Assembly (NCBI RefSeq): GCF_047345415.1
Contig: NZ_JBLFEP010000003.1
Span: forward strand, 744,001-808,000
Reading direction: 5' to 3'
Length of the DNA: 64,000 nt
DNA from: Maribacter_C sp947494565
GTDB taxonomy: Bacteria; Bacteroidota; Bacteroidia; Flavobacteriales; Flavobacteriaceae
This document shows, in pieces, positions 50,975-59,580 of this stretch. The position numbers and the translations under genes are program-made. The notes under the pieces are model-generated. The model was not told where the DNA came from and searched no databases. It saw only the letters and a list, made by a program, of their open reading frames with translations. Numbering within the stretch: the first letter of the stretch is position 1; the number at the start of each line of letters is the position of its first letter.

Positions 50975-51727
50975 ATGAAACATGAAGTGGATTTGAAAAA
51001 AAACGGAAAGCTTGGAAAAGATTTCATTTTAAGGGAGTTAGCGGCTAAGGGGCATTGTCTGATCGAAAACATCGATCTTGAAAAAGTTCGTCCACTATTG
51101 AAAGAGTTGGGCGAGCTGTTCGTTCAAGAAGCCGGGCAAGAACACCTTGTGGAATACAATGCGGGGTATGAAGAGTTTCGTTATTCGAAAAGCATGAACG
51201 AGATCGGTCCGCATTCCGAGTATCCGTATTACGATATTCCCCCAAAAATACAAGTGCTTTATGCCATAAAACCATCAGATTGCGAGGGAGGACAAACTTA
51301 TACGTGCCACACGGAACGTTTTATAAAGAACCTTAGCCAGGGTGAATTGGAAATGCTATCATCAATTCAAATTGACTTCAAGGCAAATACGGATTTACAG
51401 CATGCACCCATCCGACACAAGGCGTTTCCGGTATTGACCCAAAGTACAAATGGATCCTATATCTTTCGATTTAGTCATAATTTATTTTACTATGGCGATG
51501 TAAATGCGAATATCCATTCCGAAAAAAAAGGGGATTTCTTGAAAAGTATAAAAAATCAGGATTTTCAATTGTTCGTTAAAAAGTTTCTTGATTACTTCGA
51601 GAAGAACAAACAGGTATGGAGCATTCCAAAAAAAGGGTTATTGCTATGGAACAATCACAAGGTAGTGCATGCTCGCGCAAGTTATAATGATAGCACTCGA
51701 AAATTGCTACGATTTCTATTAACCTAA
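50975..51727 (+). CDS. TauD/clavaminate-synthase-like Fe(II)/2-oxoglutarate dioxygenase
   Basis: This is a 250-residue oxygenase. IGPHSEYPYYDIPPK (about 78-92) holds the H-x-[DE] iron ligands, CEGGQTYTCHTERF the conserved TauD-like strand, and LLLWNNHKVVHARASYND with RKLLRFLL the distal His and the Arg that binds 2-oxoglutarate. The family hydroxylates or desaturates small molecules, often free amino acids. The KamA-like gene follows after 54 nt on the same strand, which suggests the two act on one amino acid. Substrate unknown. Confidence 0.87.
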   Translation: MKHEVDLKKNGKLGKDFILRELAAKGHCLIENIDLEKVRPLLKELGELFVQEAGQEHLVEYNAGYEEFRYSKSMNEIGPHSEYPYYDIPPKIQVLYAIKPSDCEGGQTYTCHTERFIKNLSQGELEMLSSIQIDFKANTDLQHAPIRHKAFPVLTQSTNGSYIFRFSHNLFYYGDVNANIHSEKKGDFLKSIKNQDFQLFVKKFLDYFEKNKQVWSIPKKGLLLWNNHKVVHARASYNDSTRKLLRFLLT

Positions 51728-51781
51728 GAGAATCGAACGACCCCATCGTTTCCTAAAACTATTCAATGAAGCTACATTAGC

Positions 51782-52873
51782 ATGGGAAAGACCAAGTACA
51801 TCAGCGATGTTCATAAAATGAAGGAACTGGATTCTAATGAAAAGCAGATCTTTTCAAAAGTAAGTGAGCAGTTCAAATTTCGGACCAATAGCTATTACAA
51901 TGCGCTAATCGATTGGACAGACCCCAATGATCCGCTACGGCGAGTGGTCATTCCTGATGCCGACGAACTCATCAATTGGGGTACGCTTGATGCATCGGAC
52001 GAGATTCGGTATCAACCTGTCGAGGGACTAGAACACAAGTATCCCAACACGGCCTTGCTCCTATGCAATGAAGTGTGTGGTGCCTACTGCCGGTTTTGTT
52101 TTAGAAAGCGGCTTTTCAAAGATGAAAATGATGAAGTCAAAAAAGATGTATCCGCAGGCATAGCCTATATTCAGAAACATAAGGGCATAGACAACGTATT
52201 GCTGACGGGCGGGGATCCACTCATGTTAAGCAATAGACGTATTATGGATATCCTTGACAGATTAAAAACCATTCAACACGTCAAAATCATTCGGTTCGGC
52301 ACAAAAATGATAGGTTTTGACCCTCTAAAGATTTCCGAAAATAAGGTGCTCCTTGACTATTTATCGGATTACTCATTGCATAAAAAAGTGTACTTTATGT
52401 TGCACTTCAATCATCCCAGGGAGATAACCTCAGAGGCTTTACACGCCATTCAGGCGATCCAGACTTGCGGTGTAATTACAGTGAATCAAACGCCGATTAT
52501 CAGGGGAGTCAATGATAATGTCGAAACCATGACCCAACTTTTTTCAGACTTATCGTTTGCGGGGGTATTGCCCTATTATGTATTTAGTTGTAGGCCGACC
52601 GCAGGAAACTTTACTTATGCCGTACCAGTAGAAGAGGCCTATGCAATTTTTATAAAAGCGCGATCGAGAAATTCCGGTTTGGCGAAAACAGCCCGTTTTG
52701 TGATGTCGTATACAGACGGCAAAATAGAGGTTATTGCCAAGACCGGAAACAAGATTTACTTTAAGAAACACAATTGGGCCAATAGTTCCGAAAATGAAGA
52801 ACTGTTGGTTTTCCCATCCAATAGTAAGGCCTATTGGTTCGACGATTATTTGCCAAAGACCGAGGTGTCTTAG
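51782..52873 (+). CDS. KamA-family radical SAM/PLP aminomutase
   Basis: This is a 363-residue enzyme of the lysine 2,3-aminomutase family. LCNEVCGAYCRFCFRKRLF holds the CxxxCxxC 4Fe-4S motif, VLLTGGDPLMLS the SAM-binding GGDPL, and VMSYTDGKIEVIAKTG the PLP-lysine region (Lys near 323). Known members move an amino group from C2 to C3 of lysine or glutamate, or modify EF-P. This one lacks a long C-terminal domain and is shorter than clostridial KamA. It sits after a TauD-like oxygenase and converges on two ATP-grasp genes, so a small-molecule role is more likely than EF-P modification. The substrate cannot be read. Confidence 0.88.
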   Translation: MGKTKYISDVHKMKELDSNEKQIFSKVSEQFKFRTNSYYNALIDWTDPNDPLRRVVIPDADELINWGTLDASDEIRYQPVEGLEHKYPNTALLLCNEVCGAYCRFCFRKRLFKDENDEVKKDVSAGIAYIQKHKGIDNVLLTGGDPLMLSNRRIMDILDRLKTIQHVKIIRFGTKMIGFDPLKISENKVLLDYLSDYSLHKKVYFMLHFNHPREITSEALHAIQAIQTCGVITVNQTPIIRGVNDNVETMTQLFSDLSFAGVLPYYVFSCRPTAGNFTYAVPVEEAYAIFIKARSRNSGLAKTARFVMSYTDGKIEVIAKTGNKIYFKKHNWANSSENEELLVFPSNSKAYWFDDYLPKTEVS

Positions 52874-52906
52874 CACTTCTGAAAACGCTATTTAAAAATT
52901 GGTAGT

Positions 52907-54028
52907 TTAGCCCTTTAATTGTTTTTTTATCGAGCTAAACATTCGGAACAGACTGGGCATAACGTCTCGACATACCGCTCCTAGTTCCGTATTCGACCTC
53001 AAAAACCTAAAATCGAACACTGACCATCTGTCCTTTTTCAATCTGTAGAGTACTCCTTTCAGTTTCAGATATTCAATTGAACGGTAGGTCGGTAAGGGAA
53101 AATCCTTACCCATTGAAACCAATAAGTGCAAATAGGGAAAGTTGATGCCCCCGACCATACTGGCCTCTATCGAAGCCCAATATCTAGCATTCATCTCAAT
53201 GATAACAAAACTATTTGTAGCAAGATTATAACGCATATCAATATGTGCGACTCCATTCCAACTGAGTGACCGAAGTAATTGCTTTACCATCTCAAGAGGT
53301 CTCGTATCATGGACCAACTCGACCCCTATGGCCGGAGAAAATGGTTTTTTTTCATGAATCGTCGTTCGCTGTAAGCTGTATGCTTTAAGTTCACCAGCTA
53401 CACATAGTACACTGCAACCCCAATCATCTCCCTCAATATATTCTTGAACTACGAATTCGTCAAATTCCCGATAGGTGTCCCTATAGCTTTGAAGGGCCAT
53501 TTCAGAATCGATCAATACCACACCGAGGCCCCCATGGGAATTTGATGCCGGTTTGATAATGAATGGAAAACTTAGCCCAAATCTTTTATACTCTTGTAAC
53601 GATTCCGTTTTCAATACCCCACTTTTAGGAGCAGGTATTCCATACGTCTCAAGATGTGCACTGAACTTGCCTTTGTTCGTGACGATTTTATACACATCGT
53701 AAGAGGGCAAAACAATGATTTTTTCATGATTTATAAGATGCTCTCGATATATGATCAAGTCTTTGATACAAGCATCATGAATGGGCATGATAATATCGAT
53801 GTCATGTTTTAGGAGTTCTGCATTGATACTTTCAATTCTTTTAAGGCCATTACTGGCCTCGGAAAAAACAGTGTTTTTTTTGATATGACGTGAGTAAGTT
53901 GCCCAATTGTGCTTTACCGTCATAGCATAAATAGTGACCGTATCTATTTGCGCAAGACAATTTAAGACATGAATGAGAAGATAGTTCTCGGCATCGGGTA
54001 TCAGTATAGCGGTTTTCTTTTTTACCAA
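52907..54028 (-). CDS. ATP-grasp ligase 2
   Basis: This is a 373-residue ATP-grasp protein. N-terminal Rossmann-like part: AILIPDAENYLLIHVLNCL. ATP-grasp core: FPFIIKPASNSHGGLGVVLI (Lys and Gly-rich loop), EFVVQEYIEGDDWGCSVL, VAHIDMRYN, and VIIEMNARYWASIEAS (metal Glu and Asn). Such enzymes activate a carboxylate as acyl-phosphate and join it to an amine. It begins at TTG 54028; no in-frame ATG is near. It is a paralogue of the gene 22 nt upstream (54051) and converges with the KamA-like gene with 33 nt between stops. Confidence 0.87.
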   Translation of the reverse strand: MVKKKTAILIPDAENYLLIHVLNCLAQIDTVTIYAMTVKHNWATYSRHIKKNTVFSEASNGLKRIESINAELLKHDIDIIMPIHDACIKDLIIYREHLINHEKIIVLPSYDVYKIVTNKGKFSAHLETYGIPAPKSGVLKTESLQEYKRFGLSFPFIIKPASNSHGGLGVVLIDSEMALQSYRDTYREFDEFVVQEYIEGDDWGCSVLCVAGELKAYSLQRTTIHEKKPFSPAIGVELVHDTRPLEMVKQLLRSLSWNGVAHIDMRYNLATNSFVIIEMNARYWASIEASMVGGINFPYLHLLVSMGKDFPLPTYRSIEYLKLKGVLYRLKKDRWSVFDFRFLRSNTELGAVCRDVMPSLFRMFSSIKKQLKG

Positions 54029-54050
54029 TGATGTGCTTTAGACTGTTCCA

Positions 54051-55190
54051 TTAAAAAAACTTTTTACGCAGTATTGAGAATAGCTTCCTAAAAATACGAA
54101 CAGCATAGAATTTAAAATCCCAAAGAACGAATTTTACCGGTGTTTCATTCCAAAGCCACCTCCATCGGAATAGGAAACTCGGTTGCTTTTTGATTCGGGC
54201 CAATACTCCTTTTAAATTAAAGAATTCTTGGTATCTATAGGTCGTAGGTCCTATTTCACGCCCTAAAACAGTATTGATATAGAGCTGTGGGAAGTTTATT
54301 CCTGCTAACATAGACCCCTCGACCGAACCCCAGAACCTCGGGTTCACTTCAATGATGTGGTATATTCCGGTAGTGCTGTCATACCTCATATCGATGTTGG
54401 CCACTCCCGACCAATTTAATGACTTCATCAGACGTTCGGTAATGGCATTGATTTCCTCGTTCTCGATGTATTGCAACCCCAACTGCGGCGCGAAATCCTT
54501 GGTGCCGTGCACAATATGTTTTTGAATCGTATGAGCCAGTATACTTCCATTTTCGCATAGCACATTGCTACAAAAATCAATACCGTCAAAGCAGTTTTGC
54601 ACAATGAATTCACGTTCCTCTGACAAGTTGTTCACATGGGAGTTCAAAGACCCTAAATCCCCGAATTTTCGTATCCCCACTCCTCCTCCAGTACCTTCAA
54701 GTGGCTTTAGGAGCACTGGAAACGTCAATTGTTCAGCGCCTTGAATCTCGTCACCTGTGCCAGAAACGACATGAAGAGTCAATGGGTGTGGTATTTGGTG
54801 TTGCGTCAAATGCTTCGACAGTGACCACTTGTTAATAGCAATGTCAAAATAGTGTGTTGTCGGTAACAATCCCAACTTATTTGGATGGGTCAGGTCTTGC
54901 CTTAATGCCGAAAGTGTTCGTATACCTGTTTCAAAAACGGGCAATATCACGTCGATATCGTGCCGGTCTACTTCCGAATTAATACATGAAATCCAATGTT
55001 CATCAGATGTTATTTCATAAAATGTGAGGTGGTGTACAAAACGGGAAAACTTGATGGCCACATCGTTTTTTGAAGTCATTACGTAAACCAACGCTCTAGG
55101 AATCGTTGACAAACAATTGATTACATAATTTAAGAAGTGTGACTCACCATCAGGTATTAAGATGGCGCATCTGTTGTTTTCATTTTTCAT
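54051..55190 (-). CDS. ATP-grasp ligase 1
   Basis: This is a 379-residue ATP-grasp protein, paralogous to the gene at 52907: AILIPDGESHFLNYVINCL, FPVLLKPLEGTGGGVGIRKF, EFIVQNCFDGIDFCSNVL, VANIDMRYDSTT and IIEVNPRFWGSVEGSM line up one to one. The metal and ATP residues are intact in both, so both should be active. The tail (about 315-379) is basic and helical and also shared. Family members include amino-acid and peptide ligases. Two tandem copies suggest two successive couplings or two different acceptors. Confidence 0.87.
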   Translation of the reverse strand: MKNENNRCAILIPDGESHFLNYVINCLSTIPRALVYVMTSKNDVAIKFSRFVHHLTFYEITSDEHWISCINSEVDRHDIDVILPVFETGIRTLSALRQDLTHPNKLGLLPTTHYFDIAINKWSLSKHLTQHQIPHPLTLHVVSGTGDEIQGAEQLTFPVLLKPLEGTGGGVGIRKFGDLGSLNSHVNNLSEEREFIVQNCFDGIDFCSNVLCENGSILAHTIQKHIVHGTKDFAPQLGLQYIENEEINAITERLMKSLNWSGVANIDMRYDSTTGIYHIIEVNPRFWGSVEGSMLAGINFPQLYINTVLGREIGPTTYRYQEFFNLKGVLARIKKQPSFLFRWRWLWNETPVKFVLWDFKFYAVRIFRKLFSILRKKFF

Positions 55191-55241
55191 TAAACCTTCT
55201 CAGAAAGTGATCCATGCTTCATTTCGGGCTATTTTCGACCC

Positions 55242-55928
55242 TTACTTCCCTAACAGTGATTCTCCGTTTAAATTGGTGGTGAGAATGTCGCTCATCAAAT
55301 CAAAAAATGGCCGGATAACTTGAAATCTCTCGCTTACTTCAGTAAAGAAACTAGGAGATACCACCTCTTTATCCGAAAACTCATGTGTAAAAATATAGCC
55401 TTTTTTACGGAGTAGATCAATGTTTTCGTGTTCTCTGTCAAAACCTTTTGGGGCAGTCTTCAGTTCTTCTCCTTGTAATTCACCCCAGGCATTCTTGAAC
55501 TTTTTTTCGTTGATCACGCTCTTAAATTCCGCGGCATCCAATTCCAATTCTTTACGAATACGATACAGGTCCTCTTTTTCCGGTTGCCAAAAACCGCAGG
55601 CCATAAAACTCTCCCCTCCAGGTCTGATTCGCAAATAATAGCCGCCCCGAAGACGAGCCCCCGAACGGGAAAAAGAGCCGGCGAAATGATGTTGGTAGGG
55701 GGATTTATCCTTTGAAAATCGGACATCACGGTAAATGCGAAACATCTTTAGCTTCTCTATTTCATCATGCGTATTGAGTTCATCCATCAATTGACCGTAA
55801 AACTGCTTAACGTCTGATTCAATTGACTTAAACTCCTTTTTATGGGCCGCAAACCATTCCCTATTGTTATTCTTCTTTAAGCGATCAAGAAATTGAATTA
55901 CTTCTTTTGTAATTGCCGGTGCTGACAT
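55242..55928 (-). CDS. DUF2461 family protein
   Basis: This is a 228-residue protein with the DUF2461 motifs NNNREWFAAHKKEF, RIYRDVRFSKDKSPYQHH and GGYYLRIRPGGESFMACGFWQP. The family is widespread in Bacteroidota and its function is unknown. It is cytoplasmic. It lies 51 nt upstream of the ATP-grasp pair on the same strand, so cotranscription is possible, but DUF2461 genes are common and this may be chance. Confidence 0.92.
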   Translation of the reverse strand: MSAPAITKEVIQFLDRLKKNNNREWFAAHKKEFKSIESDVKQFYGQLMDELNTHDEIEKLKMFRIYRDVRFSKDKSPYQHHFAGSFSRSGARLRGGYYLRIRPGGESFMACGFWQPEKEDLYRIRKELELDAAEFKSVINEKKFKNAWGELQGEELKTAPKGFDREHENIDLLRKKGYIFTHEFSDKEVVSPSFFTEVSERFQVIRPFFDLMSDILTTNLNGESLLGK

Positions 55929-56038
55929 ACGACCTAGTTTTTGTTCACCTAAGATACTTGAAAATTTGGTTTTAGAGGTCTGATTACATTTTAAGCTAAA
56001 CTTAACCTTTTAAATCTATAGACTATTAGGTAAAAAAG

Positions 56039-56046
56039 TATTTTTG
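56039..56046 (+). promoter_or_regulatory. Candidate -7 element of the cysE-cysM operon
   Basis: TATTTTTG is an exact TAnnTTTG match 19 nt before the cysE start. No clear TTTG lies at the -33 distance. The leader would be about 12 nt. Confidence 0.4.
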
Positions 56047-56065
56047 ATGTTTCAATACGGTTTTC

Positions 56066-56860
56066 ATGGATAAAAAGAACGTTGTCGAACAAATCATCCA
56101 ACACAAAAAGCAGCCCAATCTCAGATATCAGTTGAAAGAACGCACAGAGGTCTTTACCAATCTGCTTTTCTACACCCTATTTGATATTGAAACAGAAGTG
56201 GAGGACAATCTGAACAAATTGGAAACCGAGTTTGACACCTTGGTGGACTTGGCCTGCTGGGATACCGAAAAACCTTGTAAAAAACTTTGGGAGAACTACG
56301 TACTCAAACTTCCAGGTATTTTGAAAAAACTGAACCGTGATGCAGAAGCCACTGTCAATTGCGATCCGGCCTCCCTCTCCATAGAGGAAGTGTATATGGC
56401 CTACCCCGGATTTTATGCCATCGCAATATATAGGTTAGCACATGAATTGTATGTAGAGGGATTTCCCTTGGTACCACGATTGATGACAGAATACGCGCAC
56501 CGACAAACGGGGGTCGATATCAACCCTGGGGCACAAATCAGAGACTCATTTCATATTGACCATGGTACAGGTGTAGTGATTGGCGAAACGGCCGTCATTA
56601 AAAATCATGTGAAAATTTATCAAGGGGTCACGTTGGGAGGTCTCTTTGTTGCTAAAAACCTTCAAAAGACCAAACGGCATCCCACCATAGAAAACAATGT
56701 CACTATTTACGCCAATGCTACCATTTTGGGCGGTGACACCGTAATCGGGGAAAATACCATTATTGGCGGAAATGCATGGTTGACGAAATCCGTACCACCG
56801 AATTCGACCGTTTTCCACACCCCCGAAATTAAAATCAAACCCATTTCACATGTCTCCTAG
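56066..56860 (+). CDS. cysE: Serine O-acetyltransferase (EpsC/CysE type)
   Basis: This 264-residue enzyme makes O-acetylserine from serine and acetyl-CoA, the first step of cysteine synthesis. The N-terminal helical domain precedes a left-handed beta-helix: TGVDINPGAQIRDSFHIDHGTGVVIGETAVI with catalytic Asp-His, then VKIYQGVTLGGLF and hexapeptide repeats (NVTIYANATILGGDTVIGEN). Its stop overlaps the cysM start by 11 nt, so it is coupled to the synthase that uses its product. Confidence 0.94.
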   Translation: MDKKNVVEQIIQHKKQPNLRYQLKERTEVFTNLLFYTLFDIETEVEDNLNKLETEFDTLVDLACWDTEKPCKKLWENYVLKLPGILKKLNRDAEATVNCDPASLSIEEVYMAYPGFYAIAIYRLAHELYVEGFPLVPRLMTEYAHRQTGVDINPGAQIRDSFHIDHGTGVVIGETAVIKNHVKIYQGVTLGGLFVAKNLQKTKRHPTIENNVTIYANATILGGDTVIGENTIIGGNAWLTKSVPPNSTVFHTPEIKIKPISHVS

Positions 56861-57734
56861 TATCCTAGATTTTATCGGCAACACACCTCTCATAGAATCA
56901 CGTGTTTTAAATACAAATCCCAATGTACGACTGCTCTTTAAACTGGAAGGTCATAATCCTGGTGGAAGTGTAAAAGATCGGGCGGCCTATAATATGATAA
57001 AGCGTGGCTTGGAACGCGGTACGTTTACCAAGGATTCACATTTGATCGAGGCTACCAGCGGAAATACCGGAATCGCCTTGGCATTAATAGCCGGAATTTA
57101 TGGGTTAAACATCGAATTGGTCATGCCCGAAAACTCGACCGTCGAACGGGTACAGACCATGAGGGCCTATGGAGCTAAAGTTACGCTTACCCCAGCAGAC
57201 AGAGGTATAGAAGGTGCACGCGATTATGCCGAGGAGAAAGTGAAAAGCGAAGGCTTCGTGATGATCAACCAGTTTGCCAATGAAGATAACTGGCAGGCAC
57301 ATTACCAAAGTACAGGACCTGAAATATGGAGGGATACCGAAGGCCAGGTCACACATTTTGTATCGGCCATGGGTACAACAGGAACAATTATGGGTACCTC
57401 GACTTACCTAAAAGAACAGGATAAGAACATTCAAATTGTGGGCGTACAACCCAAGGAGGGAGCGAAAATACCCGGAATTCGAAAATGGCCCGAAGAATAC
57501 CTACCCAAGATCTTTGATGCTACAAAAGTAGATCAGGTGTTAGAGGTCACTCAAGAGGAAGCGGAACTTATGGCCGGAAGGCTCGCTAAGGAAGAAGGGA
57601 TTTTTTCCGGCGTAAGCAGCGGAGGGGCAGCAACAGCAGCACTTCGTCTTGCGAACACCTTACAGAGTGGCACTATCGTATCGATAGTCTGCGACCGTGG
57701 GGACCGTTACCTGTCCTCAGGACTATTTAAATAA
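56850..57734 (+). CDS. cysM: Cysteine synthase (O-acetylserine sulfhydrylase B type)
   Basis: This 294-residue PLP enzyme makes cysteine from O-acetylserine and sulfide or thiosulfate. IGNTPLIESRVLN, KLEGHNPGGSVKDRAAYNMI (PLP-Lys42), EATSGNTGIALALIA and SAMGTTGTIMGTSTYL are the family motifs; GIFSGVSSGGAA closes the site. The shorter length and the sequence of the PGGSVKDR region favour the CysM type over CysK. It overlaps cysE by 11 nt. Confidence 0.92.
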   Translation: MSPSILDFIGNTPLIESRVLNTNPNVRLLFKLEGHNPGGSVKDRAAYNMIKRGLERGTFTKDSHLIEATSGNTGIALALIAGIYGLNIELVMPENSTVERVQTMRAYGAKVTLTPADRGIEGARDYAEEKVKSEGFVMINQFANEDNWQAHYQSTGPEIWRDTEGQVTHFVSAMGTTGTIMGTSTYLKEQDKNIQIVGVQPKEGAKIPGIRKWPEEYLPKIFDATKVDQVLEVTQEEAELMAGRLAKEEGIFSGVSSGGAATAALRLANTLQSGTIVSIVCDRGDRYLSSGLFK

Positions 57735-57739
57735 ATTCC

Positions 57740-58567
57740 TCATTCGAAAACTTCGATCATTCCTTTTTTGAAGACGTCAAAGTCTTGTAGATAATTATGC
57801 CCTGCCCCCTCAATGCGATAGAAATGCTTCTCTGCGGAGTCAGGAATTTCAGCATATAGTTTCTCAGCAAATTCATAGGGAATCACGCGATCTTCGGTGC
57901 CATGGAAAATGTAAATAGGACAATTCACTTTCAACAAGTATTCATTGGACGGAAACCTAAATTGGGACAACCAACTTACCGGTAGTATCGGAAATCTATG
58001 TTTTCCTAAAGAAACGGCGCTGTAAAAAGGAGATTCAAGTACCAACTTTTTGGGACGATTGTCCGCAGCCAAACCTGAAGCGATTCCAGTACCGAACGAT
58101 CGTCCATAAAGAATAAGCGCTTCTTCATTATATTGGGTCAACGCATAATCATAAAATAATTGGGCATCTTCTTTCATGCCTTGCTCACTTAACTCCCCGG
58201 TACTTTTCCCGTAGGTTCTGTAATCTACCAAAATAGCGTCATACCCTTTTCTATCCAGCAAATTGGCGACATGGTTCAAGTGGGAGATGTTACCTGAATT
58301 CCCATGAAAATAAAGCACTACTCCCCTAGCACTATCGCGCTTTATATGAACCGCATTGAGTTGGGCACCATCTTTGGCCGTTAAATTGAACTCTTCGAAG
58401 TTTTGACAAAAATCATAGGTATGGTTCAAGGGCATTTTCTGCGGAAAGAAAATCAGGTGTTCTTGAAAGTAGTAAGCCGAGAGTGTTACCAATACATAAA
58501 GCACCGCAAGTACGATACCGATTTTCTTAAGCCTTCGCATTCGCTTTTTTTGAGTCATGTTGTACAT
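57740..58567 (-). CDS. Alpha/beta hydrolase, membrane anchored (copy 2)
   Basis: This is a 275-residue hydrolase. One N-terminal helix (about 14-30) anchors it. GVVLYFHGNSGNISH is the HGN oxyanion motif, LILYGRSFGTGIASGLA holds the nucleophile in G-R-S-F-G, FHGTEDRVIPYEFA the Asp, and IEGAGHNYLQ the His. This is the BEM46/FrsA-like serine hydrolase group. The 5' end overlaps the preceding paralogue by 41 nt. Starts at codons 4 or 10 would shorten the overlap but not remove it. Confidence 0.88.
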   Translation of the reverse strand: MYNMTQKKRMRRLKKIGIVLAVLYVLVTLSAYYFQEHLIFFPQKMPLNHTYDFCQNFEEFNLTAKDGAQLNAVHIKRDSARGVVLYFHGNSGNISHLNHVANLLDRKGYDAILVDYRTYGKSTGELSEQGMKEDAQLFYDYALTQYNEEALILYGRSFGTGIASGLAADNRPKKLVLESPFYSAVSLGKHRFPILPVSWLSQFRFPSNEYLLKVNCPIYIFHGTEDRVIPYEFAEKLYAEIPDSAEKHFYRIEGAGHNYLQDFDVFKKGMIEVFE

Positions 58568-59402
58568 CTATGCTCGACCCCTTCAAATTGACTTCTTTGG
58601 GCCTCGACGTCATGATTTCCTCCAATATCTTATGATATGATTCAAAGGTGTTCAAATTTTTATGCCCCCCACCGATTATGGAATGTAAAGTGGTGCGTTT
58701 AGGCTGTATTTTAGAGAGTTTGACGCTTGTCTTAAAAGGAATCAACTTATCGTCTGTGCCATGGATAATATGAACGGGGCATTGTACGTATTGCAACCAC
58801 TTATAGGTGGGCATTGGAAATTTGATCAAGACTGACAGTGGCATAAAGGGCAAGTAGCGTTTGGCAACTTTACTTAGACTATAATAAGGAGCATCGAGGA
58901 TCAACATTCTCGGGTGGTTCATCGAAGCAAGTTTTGTCGCGAAACCTGAACCCAACGATCTCCCATAGAGGATGATATATTTTTCAGATACATTTTCCTT
59001 GATTTTATTATAGATTACCTGAAGGTCGCGCTTGACCGCTTTTTGTGTTCGTTTTCCAGTGCTTTTACCAAAACCCCTGTAGTCGACCATGACCACATCG
59101 TATCCATGTCGTGTAAAGTCCACGGCGAATTTTCCCCAACCTTTGATGCTTTTTGAATTTCCTTTTAGGTAAAAGACCACGCCTTTGGGCTCTTGCGTTT
59201 TAAACCGCAACCCATTGATGACGGCTCCATCTCTTGTTTCCACATTATATTCTTCAATTTCTTGATTATCGTAGTGGAAATGAAAATTCTCCGGTAGTTT
59301 TTCAGGCTTGAACATAAAATAGTCCTGCAGAAAAAAAAGCAAAACGCTAATGACTACATAAATCGCCAGAATCAGTAAACAAATGTACGCCCAATATGGC
59401 AT
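58527..59402 (-). CDS. Alpha/beta hydrolase, membrane anchored (copy 1)
   Basis: This is a 291-residue paralogue of the downstream gene. One N-terminal helix (about 4-25), GVVFYLKGNSKSIKGWGKF (here KGN in place of HGN), YIILYGRSLGSGFATKLA (nucleophile Ser), IHGTDDKLIPFKTS (Asp) and IIGGGHKNLNTF (His). The catalytic triad is complete, but the oxyanion His is replaced by Lys, a difference from copy 2. Substrates are unknown. The two genes form an operon. Confidence 0.87.
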   Translation of the reverse strand: MPYWAYICLLILAIYVVISVLLFFLQDYFMFKPEKLPENFHFHYDNQEIEEYNVETRDGAVINGLRFKTQEPKGVVFYLKGNSKSIKGWGKFAVDFTRHGYDVVMVDYRGFGKSTGKRTQKAVKRDLQVIYNKIKENVSEKYIILYGRSLGSGFATKLASMNHPRMLILDAPYYSLSKVAKRYLPFMPLSVLIKFPMPTYKWLQYVQCPVHIIHGTDDKLIPFKTSVKLSKIQPKRTTLHSIIGGGHKNLNTFESYHKILEEIMTSRPKEVNLKGSSIDVQHDSKKANAKA

Positions 59403-59580
59403 ATGGCTTGGTTTTCAAACAATGTACAAAAATTACATCACTCCAGTACTTTGGGACCTTAATCGTCATCTAGAGCATCATCGATCTCTTTTTCAACTTC
59501 CTTTAGGCAAAAACAAACCGACAGTAGTCAGAGGTTTCAAAAGACTTCAATTGACTTCTGAAGTTTTAAAATGATGAGAG

